A stretch of 64,000 nucleotides of DNA, taken from NCBI GenBank assembly GCA_951799405.1, contig OX637362.1, forward strand, positions 7,456,703-7,520,702, given 5' to 3'. Below are positions 52,897-62,000 of this stretch, piece after piece; position 1 is the first letter of the stretch; each line of letters starts with the position of its first letter. The position numbers and the translations under genes are program-made. Origin of the DNA: Agapetus fuscipes. Taxonomy: Eukaryota > Arthropoda > Insecta > Trichoptera > Glossosomatidae. The notes below the pieces were generated by a model. It did not search any database. It was not told where the DNA came from and was given only the letters and a program-made list of their open reading frames with translations.

Positions 52897-55032
52897 GCCA
52901 CTTTTGATTTTGCGTTCAATTAAATTCTTTCACTGGAATTCTGCAATGTTATATTGAATTCAAAATTTGTTAGGTCCACTTATAATCGAGACACGAAGCT
53001 TCCGTCCTTGGCTGTCCAAGAGTCATGATCACTTCCGCCTCCCTCCTAGAATTCCTTTCTGTGGATAACAGCTGAGTCTGGGTTCCCGTCAAGTGGACTT
53101 CTCACAGGGTTATAAGGTACAAGATACATACAAGGGTATCAGGGACCTATTGTCTTAGATTCTAAATGTGGGTCTGGTGATGGAATAGTCCACAGGCACG
53201 GGATGGCCCTGAGAACCTATAACACTCAATGCAGAATTACCTAATCACTCTTACACATTACGGAATGCTGTTCTCCTTGGGGTGGTGAGAATGAAAGAAG
53301 GATTATGAAGAATTCGTATGCTGCATGTATTCCCTATAAGTAAGGTCTGAAAGTAATCCATCTGAAGGTGAAAATGTATTCCAAACACACCATTACACAT
53401 CCATCACACTAGGGGTTGGCCAAGCTAATAAAATGCAAATTTCATAAATAAATTATAAACAAACAACTCTGCAGTATGTGCTGAAGCCGAAATGCCTGCA
53501 ATCTCATATCGAGATACACAAAGAATAACGCGGATGTACCTAATGCAGTTGAATTTGAAAACCGCTGAGTGACCTTGTTCATAATATGTTCCCGACCACA
53601 ACAATGTTCCTGATAATTGGCAGCCGGCCTCTGGCCAAATACAACTGGATATGTTCCCGACCTCTGGTCGCAACGAGAGTTCCTGAAATGATCTGGGCTC
53701 ACTCAGCTGGATTAGTGTTCCATGATCTCTGATCATATATACTTGGAGTTTGCTTGGAGCCAACATTATTGCAGTAACTTGTAGCTGAACACACACAATC
53801 CAGACTAACCTTCCTGTCCCGTGGTTTTTTGCAGCAAAAGATTACCATACGGAGAAGTTGGGTAGGGTACAAGGGGAATTGGAGGAGGTACCCAAAAGGC
53901 CGTTGGGGCCATTTGCCATGATTAATTAGAGTCACTTAATCGACGAGGGTGTCGAAATCTTAGATTCACGCCGCGTGTATCCGAATCCTTTCCTTGAAAT
54001 AACTAATAAAGGTCCATTTTGCAGTGCCTTTCAGATGACCGGTGGTCATAGAAAGATGCTGTAAAAGCCATGGACCTATTAACTTACAGGTGGACGCGCA
54101 AAGGTAAGAATTACAACAAAGAAGAGATCGCCTTGCATGTAATTACTTTCACTAACAAACTAAAACCTAACTGCCTTTCATCTCGCAATTTTTATGTCAT
54201 TTATGTTTTTGTCTGAAAATAATTTCGACTACCTTATATTCCAATTAATTAAACTCGCACACATTAAGACCGTTCCGTAATTAATAACGCTTAAATCTCG
54301 TCGCCTTAAAAATAATTGTAGTTCATACTACCTCATCTTTGATCGCGTAAACGCAAAATCAATACTCGTTATAATCTTATAAAAAGGTAGAAATGTATGA
54401 GAGGTACACCTCCCAAAAAGTACTTGGGTTTGCCACTAAAGTAGATTTTGAAACGGTAAAACAAAAAATTTACACAACGTTCTGTTTCATAATCTTCCAC
54501 ACGACGAGGAGTCCTACCCTTAGCTAGACGATCACATAATAATTGGCCAAAAATAATTACTACCTCGGTAGGGGTAGATTGCTCTTCCAGCAACTGAAAC
54601 TGAAGGGTGGAAAAGAATCGAAGCAGCCTAGTGCTATTCCTTCAAAGAAGGTTTGTTGCACTTGAATCCTGGTGACTCCAGGGTATTCTCCTGACCTTCT
54701 GACCGCTCCATTTCTAACTTAGGAGGGAAAATCCCTCTTTCGTGCCTCTTTTCGAGTCTCCTCTTCCTCTTAGTTCCTCCGACTCCCTACTTCGCCAGGG
54801 GGGGGGAAACATTACAGTAGGTACAAGTAGATGCGTTCAGATGGGAAATCTGCGCTCACTCCGCGCTAATATATTCATTGACACATGCCCGATGATAAAA
54901 GTCTCCCGATCCGCATTCAGACCGGCTGTTTAGTACAGTAGATAAGTGCTTGAAGATTGATTTTTATGGAAATAAATATATACTGTTACGAGCGTATGGT
55001 AGTATTAGTGTGTATGTGTATATATATATATA
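52897..55032. other. No recognised feature (2.1 kb)
   Basis: The least repetitive stretch of the window. Minus frames at 53425-53796 (123 codons) and 54369-54593 (74 codons) carry no motif I recognise. A host exon cannot be excluded, but nothing supports one. Confidence 0.4.
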
Positions 55033-55088
55033 ATCAATTATCTATAATCTAAGTTGCAAGGATATATTCATTTAAAGCTCTCAGATGT
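55033..55088 (-). repeat. R1 type A, minus, left part (rest 55797-55988)
   Basis: ATCTATAATCTAAGTTGCAA to CTCTCAGATGT, resuming at 55797 with ATGCCCACAAACCAACACG and running to CCTACAAGTCAAGG at 55988. It is split by a younger LINE-A copy. Confidence 0.8.
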
Positions 55089-55432
55089 GTGACAGGGTGA
55101 GGAATGATTTTGTAAGAGAAGAATGTGGTGCAAGAGAAAGTGTGAAAGTGAAGATTAAAAGAAGTTTGTTAAGATGGTTTGGGCATATGGAGAGAATGAA
55201 TGAGGAAAGACTGACGAAGAAAGTATATGTTGGTAGAATAGATGGATGTCGTGGTAGAGGAAGACCGAGAAAGGTATGGATGGACCAAATATCCGAAATT
55301 GCGAATGAATGGAATATCCAGAGTCATAATAAAAGAAGAGCTTGTATGAAGAAGGTTATGACTCTGGAGGAAATGAAAGAAGTATGTAAGGACAGAAAGA
55401 AATGGCGGTTGATCTGTAATGTTGGCGAATAG
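55089..55432 (+). pseudogene. LINE-A ORF2 C-terminal fragment
   Basis: About 114 codons open to TAG at 55430-55432. RVRNDFVREECGARESVKVK, SLLRWFGHMERMNEE, RGRGRPRKVWMDQI, KRRACMKKVMTLEEM, KKWRLICN. It is very close to 3894-4274. No start codon of its own; it is what remains of a 5'-truncated copy. Confidence 0.75.
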
Positions 55433-55790
55433 GGTTTATTAAATTGGAATTTGTTTTTGTTTGTAAATGAATATTTTGTATTTGAATATTATTATTTAAT
55501 GATGTATAAAATGTAATTTGTCGTGTGTGTGTGTTCCTTGACTTATAGGTTGGTATGCGGCTGACCACCCATGCTGTAAAAATGGTTCACTTTGCCAATG
55601 TCACCCCTGTCTCAGGGAAGGACGGCAAGAGTTGCAGGGTGTATGTCCATTTGAGATTTGATTTTTATGTTGTAGGTTCACATGAGGCATGTGCAAGCGC
55701 GAACTTGTACGTGTCTGGTTGTGAGAATGCATGTAATGTGAATCTTCAATGTAACATATCCTTGCAACTTAGATTAGATTAGATTAGATT
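55089..55790 (+). mobile_element. LINE-A, 5'-truncated, precise ends (702 bp)
   Basis: The ORF2 end (55089-55432), UTR, R1 (from about 55537) and the AGATT tail ending at 55790 are bounded by AGATGT duplications at 55083-55088 and 55791-55796. The interrupted host is an older type A R1. This copy fixes the LINE-A 3' end and its pentamer tail. Confidence 0.85.
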
Positions 55791-55796
55791 AGATGT

Positions 55797-55988
55797 ATGC
55801 CCACAAACCAACACGTGTAGTTCGCGCTTACAAATACTGAGTGTGTACTTACAAATAAAATCCAAACCACAAATAAACATAGGCCCCACAACTTTTGCCG
55901 ACCTTCCCTGACACAGGGGTGACATTGGTAAAGTGAACTATTTTTTACAGTATGGGTGGTCAGCCTCATACCAACCTACAAGTCAAGG
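55797..55988 (-). repeat. R1 type A, minus, right part
   Basis: Continuation of 55033-55088 beyond the LINE-A insertion. Confidence 0.8.
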
Positions 55989-56367
55989 TGTGATTGGTAG
56001 TATTAGTACAGCGTGATTAGCATATGTTTTTGAGCTAATACAAGATACATTTCAAATGTACTTCTGTACAAAATATGGCATTCCCATTGATTGCACGTGG
56101 GAGCCTATAGAGGACAAAAGTGTTAACTTTGTAAAAACTGAGGGCTGTAGATAGTTTTTCACTTCTGAGCTCTAGTCAAACCAAGAAGCTTAAATAACCG
56201 AGAGCGCTAGATAAATACCTGTATGTGTTTTCAGCTCATTAAACTTGCACATGAAAGAGGTTATTTTATTCTGCAGTAAGCCAAATGAGCTTTAATAGAG
56301 GATCAGTATATGAACTGATATTAGGTCTTTTTAAAATTATGGGGAGAACGTAAATAATAAATAAATG
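55989..56367. other. No recognised feature
   Basis: AT-rich; nothing recognised. Confidence 0.3.
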
Positions 56368-56481
56368 TAATGATGCTTTTATTTGTGAGCGCTGCTTTTA
56401 CGTGAATCACACCTCAAAAGTCAGTAAGGATGAATGAACTTTTGTTGAAGTATATACATTTTTCAACCCAGCAAAGAGTAT
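56368..56481 (-). repeat. SINE2 with B tail, split by the Ty3 element
   Basis: ATTTGTGAGCGCTGCTTTTA, then TTTTTCAACCCAGCAAAGAG up to the GTAT target site. The tRNA head (GGTCCGGAGTCTAG on the minus strand) lies beyond the retrotransposon at 63765-63865. Confidence 0.75.
56478..56481. repeat. Target-site duplication GTAT (left)
   Basis: GTAT here and at 63761-63764 flank the LTR element; a 4-bp duplication fits Ty3/gypsy integration. Confidence 0.85.
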
Positions 56482-56790
56482 TGTTATGTAAATATAAATA
56501 TTGAAATAAGTATGGGTAGTTATAGTGTTATGTAAATATAAATATTGAAATAAGTATGGATAGTTATAGTTATAAGAATCCTCAAAAGTATTGGTAGGTA
56601 AGATCGATAATTATGTATAAGTGTAGAATTCTCTAGGCTAAGTAGGTATTTGTTATAATTATAGGAATACTGTATTGCATTGGTAGGTAGGATTTTGGTT
56701 GTGTCTAGGTAGTACGTGAAACATCGAGAAGTAATAATTACTCTGGAACCGTCTGGCGACTTTAGTTCTGGATCATACTGCTCTGAAGAG

Positions 56791-56797
56791 TATAAAG
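56791..56797 (+). promoter_or_regulatory. LTR TATA box
   Basis: TATAAAG, with an initiator-like CAGTATCATAG about 30 bp downstream (56822-56832), a plausible start of the genomic RNA. The same lies in the 3' LTR at 63554. Confidence 0.55.
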
Positions 56798-56906
56798 GTG
56801 CGAATGGCCTGCAGAGCGGGCCAGTATCATAGAGACTTACAAACACATCGAAGTCATCTGATCAGTGAACCAAAACCAAGTGGAATAATCGAGAAAGTAG
56901 TGTGAA

Positions 56907-56934
56907 AATAAATTTTGTAACTGTGTAAAATAAA
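56907..56934 (+). promoter_or_regulatory. LTR polyadenylation signals
   Basis: AATAAA at 56907-56912 and 56929-56934. In the 3' LTR (63670 and 63692) these would end the genomic transcript. Confidence 0.5.
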
Positions 56935-56999
56935 TAACTATTGAAGAAGACCTGTGTATTTTTAATTTGAAGACAATTGAACCCTAATTTCGTAACAAT

Positions 57000-57016
57000 T
57001 GGCGTCAGGTGCGGAA
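57000..57016 (+). promoter_or_regulatory. Primer-binding site
   Basis: TGGCGTCAGGTGCGGAA lies two bases after the LTR. TGG pairs with a tRNA CCA end; the next bases fit an acceptor stem starting GTCAGG, which suggests tRNA-Leu, but the tRNA identity is only a guess. Confidence 0.65.
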
Positions 57017-57668
57017 TTGTCAAGAAAAATTAAGATCTTCTTCCTAAAAATAAATAAAATAAATTAAATAGTGTTAAAATGAACTTTAGTCAAATTGAAC
57101 TTTGTGTGAACTGACTTTTGTGAAAACAAGTGTTTAAATAAATTTTTATTAAAAGAAAAGACGCAAAAAGCAAGTTCAAAAAAAAAATTCTGGAACATCA
57201 TATGGAACATAATTCTGGACATAACATAATGACTATTTTACCGCATTGAGAAAGTCATCAAATTGGACCATAGTTTTTTTTTATTATTATTGTGTGTGAT
57301 TAAAAAAATAAAATAAATAAATAAAAATCTTGAAAAATATTACAAAAGAACGTTCCAGATTCATCGAGAAAAAGTTTTTGAATAACTGCCCTTCGTTTAC
57401 AAGTGTGTGAATGTACATTTAGTACCTACCTGTGTGTTTGAAAGACTTGAGACGAAATAAATAATTATGTACTATCAGACATTATTATGTAAAAAAATAT
57501 TGGTGAATTAAAAATAAATATTAAAAGACAGTACCTACTCACAGTGTAATCAGATAAATTATTATTTTTGCTAAAGTACGTATTCAAAACAGCCATATAT
57601 ATAAAACTCAAAACTTGTATTAAATAAATTTAAAAATATTTTCGTTTTGAAGTAAATTTAAAAAAAAA
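57017..57668 (+). other. Retrotransposon leader
   Basis: About 650 bp of AT-rich untranslated leader between the primer-binding site and the gag ATG. It is likely to hold packaging signals, none of which I can identify. Confidence 0.5.
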
Positions 57669-59027
57669 ATGGCAACCAAAGTGAACGTCAAGGACCTCAA
57701 AGTCACAGAGCTTAAAAATGAGCTTCTGGAGAGGGACCTGGAGACCTCAGGAGGGAAGGCGGCCTTACAGGCACGCCTCATAGAGGCCTTGGAACAGACA
57801 GGCGAAGACCCGGCATATTTTGTCATGGCGTCTGGAGGGGACCGCGCCTTGGACGAGCTAAATATCAGCATCAACAGTAACCTGACAGGACTGAAGACTG
57901 AGATGGCTGACAACGCCAAGACCCTGGAGGAGAAGATGGCTGACAACGCCAAGACTCTGGAGGAGAAGATGGCTGACAACGCCAAGACCCTGGAGGAGAA
58001 GATGACCAGCAACCTGACCGGGCTAGAGGAAAAGATGACCAGCCTGAAGGTGGAGATGGCTGACAGCCTCACTACCCTGAAGGAGGACCTCAATAAGAAT
58101 CTCACAACCCTGAAAGGAGAAATGGAGGAGAAGATGACAACCAACCTCTCGGCCCTGAAGGGGGAAATGGAGACTCGGATGTCAAACCTGGAAGACCGTC
58201 TGCGTGCCGAGCTGGCTGACAAGTGCCAGATGGAGTCCACCAGGATATCCCCCAAAGGCCTTCACGACGAGATCGAACAGGGATGCTCAACTCCAACCAG
58301 GGTCACTAGAGGGGATGACGACCCTTCGCTGGCGAAGCACAACCTTCCGACCTTTGACGGGAAGACGTCGTGGGAGGAGTATTTGACCCTCTTTGAGACG
58401 GCTGCCATGATGGGAGCCTGGAGCCAGCAGAAGAAGGCTTCGGTTCTCAGCCTGTCGCTCCGAGGAGACGCTCTCAGGGTTCTGCAGGCCATACCCCTGG
58501 ACAACCGTGGTGACTTTGGGCAGCTGAAGCAGCGCTTGGATATGCGCTATGGCCACAAGTGCCTGGAGCAGCTGTACAAGTCGCAGCTGAACACAAGGGT
58601 GCAGAAGCCCAACGAGAGCCTCCAGGAGTTTGAAATGGACATCGCCCGCCTGGTACGAGACGCTTACCCGACAGCCTCCGACGACATCTGTGAGAGCTTG
58701 GCAGTGGACAAGTTCCTAAATGGATTGCGGGAATGGGAGACGCAACAAGCCGTAAAACTGGCCCATCCCAAGGCTTTGAACGAGGCGCTCAGCCAAGCTC
58801 TCGAGTTTGAGGCTGTCAAACAGTCCATCAGGGGCCACGCCAGGGTTCGTGCAGTCGAGGCAGAGGAGGTCAAGCTACCTACAACCGAGGAGCTAATTGA
58901 AAAAGTGCTGGAACGTCTGAGACCTCGAAGACGAGACCCACGCTGCTGGAACTGCGGACAGCTGGGCCACCTTAGCACCAAGTGTCCCAAGCCTCAGAAA
59001 CCCAGAAAACAGGCTGCGGAAAACTAG
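57669..59027 (+). CDS. gag: Gag with SAP-like domain, coiled coil, zinc knuckle
   Basis: 452 residues, ATG at 57669 in AAAAAAATGG, TAG at 59025-59027. Residues 8-42 (LKVTELKNELLERDL, GGKAALQARL) look like a SAP domain, a short helix pair that binds DNA in chromatin proteins. Residues 60-185 form a coiled coil containing three perfect MADNAKTLEEK repeats (33 bp each at DNA level, 57903-58001). Residues 225-395 are the retrotransposon capsid region (LPTFDGKTSWEEYLTLFETA). CWNCGQLGHLSTKC at 426-439 is a CCHC zinc knuckle for RNA packaging. It forms the particle shell. Pol follows in the -1 frame with about 50 nt overlap (58976-59027). SAP domains at this position are not standard for Ty3/gypsy Gag as far as I know. 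Confidence 0.9.
   Translation: MATKVNVKDLKVTELKNELLERDLETSGGKAALQARLIEALEQTGEDPAYFVMASGGDRALDELNISINSNLTGLKTEMADNAKTLEEKMADNAKTLEEKMADNAKTLEEKMTSNLTGLEEKMTSLKVEMADSLTTLKEDLNKNLTTLKGEMEEKMTTNLSALKGEMETRMSNLEDRLRAELADKCQMESTRISPKGLHDEIEQGCSTPTRVTRGDDDPSLAKHNLPTFDGKTSWEEYLTLFETAAMMGAWSQQKKASVLSLSLRGDALRVLQAIPLDNRGDFGQLKQRLDMRYGHKCLEQLYKSQLNTRVQKPNESLQEFEMDIARLVRDAYPTASDDICESLAVDKFLNGLREWETQQAVKLAHPKALNEALSQALEFEAVKQSIRGHARVRAVEAEEVKLPTTEELIEKVLERLRPRRRDPRCWNCGQLGHLSTKCPKPQKPRKQAAEN
57903..58001 (+). repeat. 33-bp tandem repeat in gag, three units
   Basis: Three in-frame units starting ATGGCTGACAACGCCAAGAC, with one silent C/T difference, extend the Gag coiled coil by 11-residue steps. Confidence 0.95.
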
Positions 59028-62000
59028 AAAGGGTTAATGGGAAGGGGCAACCGTTGACCCGCGCTGGAGAGGCCCTGAAATCTGCTGCTACTGTCGCAAC
59101 TGTGAGAGGAAAAGCCAGCAGCATTTTTATCAATGGCATAATAGATGGAGTAACCCGTGAACTACTGGTGGACACGGGAGCAACCAGGACAATTCTGAGA
59201 CGCGACATAGTGGCACGAGGTAAGCAGATTGCACCAACAAAGTGGTCTCTGCACACCGCCACGGGAGAGTCAGCACAGGTGTATGGGGAGACGATTGCCA
59301 CCTTCCAAATTGGCAGCACCACTTTTGATCATCGGACGTTGGTGGCCAACATTGAAGAAGACGTTATATTGGGAATGGACATACTGGACAGATTTGGGTG
59401 CAGCTTAAATTTAAAAAAAGGTGCCATTAAAATTGAAAATGAAGAAGTCATCCTGCAAAGACGGAAAGAACTGGCTGCACGTGTGATCCTAGCCAAGAAT
59501 ACCGAAGTGAAGGGGCGATCCGAGATGATAGTGAGTGCCCGCCTGGATTCCAGTAGTACAAATGACCAAATCTGTATGATAGAACCGGAGAACATGGACA
59601 ATGTTAACAAAGGAGTCATGGTGGCAAGAACAGTGATTCGCGCGCAGGAGACCATTCCTGTCAAGATCATGAATGTGAACAGCTACCCAGTTAAAATGAA
59701 TGAAGGTTTTGTTTTGGGCAGATGTGAGAGGATAACTTCCATTGTGCAACAGATGACAAACATGACATGCGAGGGAAGAAAATTATCGACACAATTGGAA
59801 ACCCTGGTCCACGACGCTTCCCAAGGTCTAACCGAGGAAAACAGACTTAGAGTGAGGAGTTTGATCTGCCGCTACCAGAACATTTTCGAGGACTCTAATG
59901 GCCGTCTGGGAAGAACCAAGGTAGTGCGACATAGCATAGACACCGGAGAAGCGAGACCAATAAAACAGGCTCCAAGAAGACTACCCTTTGCAAAGCGGGA
60001 AGAAGCTGACAAGATCATCAAAGACATGAGCAAGGATGGCATCATAGAACCATCAAGTAGCCCTTGGACATCCCCGGTGGTACTGGTGAAAAAGAAGGAT
60101 GGTACCACGAGATTTTGTGTGGACTACAGACTGCTCAACGATGTTACGAAAAAGGATAGTTACCCTCTGCCAAGGATTGACGACACCTTGGACACATTGG
60201 CAGGATGCACCATTTTTTCCACATTGGACCTGAAAAGTGGCTACTGGCAAGTTGAATTGGATGCCAAAGATAAGGAGAAAACTGCATTCTCGACTGGATC
60301 TGGACTTTGGCAGTTCACCGTGATGCCATTTGGCTTATGCAATGCCCCCGCCACGTTTGAAAGGCTGATGGAGAATGTGCTGCGAGGACTATCATGGGAA
60401 ACCTGCCTGGTATACTTGGATGACATAATCATCCTGGGAAAGGACTTCAACCATCAGTTGAGAAATCTGGAGCAAGTTTTCGGGCGACTACAAGACGCTG
60501 GACTGAAGCTCAACCCGAAAAAGTGTAACCTGTTCAAGAAACAAGTAAATTACCTGGGACACATAGTTTCTCAACGTGGAGTTGAAGTTGACCCTGCCAA
60601 AATCAAGGCAGTAAGAGACTGGCCCGTGCTGAAGGACAAACATGAAACTAGGAGTTTCTTGGGGCTGTGCACTTATTACAGGAGGTTTGTGCCAAGATTT
60701 GCGGACATTGCAAAACCGCTCACCAAGCTTACGGAAGAAAACACTCGCTTCTATTGGAGTGATTCCTGCGCACAAGCATTTGAAGAGCTTAAGGGAAGAT
60801 TAACAAGTGCCCCCATCTTGAGCTACCCACGAAAAGATGGAAAGTTCATCCTGGACACCGACGCTAGTAATGTGGGGATAGGAGGCGTCCTTTCCCAAAT
60901 ACAGGATGGGCATGAGACTGTTCTGGGTTACTTCAGTAAAGTGCTTTCCAAGCCAGAACGAAATTATTGCGTGACCAGACGAGAGCTTCTTGCCGTGATA
61001 AAATCAGTGGAACACTTCCGCAAATACTTGTACGGGAGAAAATTCACACTACGGACTGATCATGCTGCACTGGTTTGGCTTCTGAAATTCAAAAACCCAG
61101 AAGGGCAAGTGGCTAGATGGATTGAAAGGCTCCAGGAGTATGATTATGACTCCGAACATAGACCTGGCACGCTTCATCGAAATGCGGATGCATTATCCAG
61201 ACGACCATGCGCCAGTGACTGCAAACATTGCAGCAAGATGGAGGACAAGGTAGCAATTGTCCAAAGGACGACCACCGAAGATGAGGACTGGCAAGATGAA
61301 AAATTGGCGCAAGACCAACTGAATGATCCGGACTTGAAGTATGTGATGGAATGGGCGCGAGAAGGAGAAAGGCCAACCTGGGAAAAACTCGCCCCCTTAT
61401 CACCAACTGTCAAGGCTTATTGGGCTCAATGGGGATCCATAGTGATAGAAGGAGGGTTTCTGAAACGAAAGATCGAGAAGGAAGACGGCACACTTAGAAG
61501 AAAGCAAACCCTCGTTCCGAGGAGCCGAGTACCGGAAATCCTTGGACTGCTGCATGGAGGAACTTCTGGAGGACATCTAGGCGTTAAGAAGACGCTGGAG
61601 AAAGTGAAAGAGCGATTTTACTGGATCAACTGCAGCGAAGACGTCAAAGATTGGTGTCGAAAATGTGTAACCTGTGCAACGGCCAATGGACCGCAAAGGA
61701 AAAGGCGAGCACCAATGCGTCAGTACAATGTTGGCAGCCCCTTTGAAAGAATTGCCATCGACATAGCTGGCCCATTTCCTACAACTGAGAAGGGTAACAA
61801 GTACATCATGGTGGTGATGGATTACTTCAGCAAGTGGGTGGAAGCTTACTCAATCCCTAACCAAGAGGCCGTAACCGTGACTGAAGTTCTAGTTACCGAA
61901 TTTATCAGCAGGTTTGGCGTACCCCTGGAATTACATTCTGATCAGGGAAGGAACTTTGAAGCTGCTATCTTCCAGCAAATGTGTGAGCGGCTAGGGATCT

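Larger units (their letters stand above)
56482..56997 (+). repeat. 5' LTR (516 bp)
   Basis: Begins TGTTATGTAAATATAAATAT and ends CCTAATTTCGTAACA. The first 44 bp are tandemly duplicated (56482-56525 and 56526-56569) with one base difference. It contains a TATA box and two polyadenylation signals, listed separately. I saw no difference from the 3' LTR when reading them side by side. Confidence 0.95.

Noticed and set aside
56520..56846. 108-codon minus frame (also 63283-63609)
   Set aside because: Both are antisense frames inside the identical LTRs; low-complexity product without motif.
57620..58255. 211-codon minus frame
   Set aside because: Shadow of gag caused by its repetitive coiled-coil codons.
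58982..58984. GTG as a separate pol start codon
   Set aside because: Eukaryotic translation from this GTG is unlikely; the -1 overlap with gag points to frameshifting.
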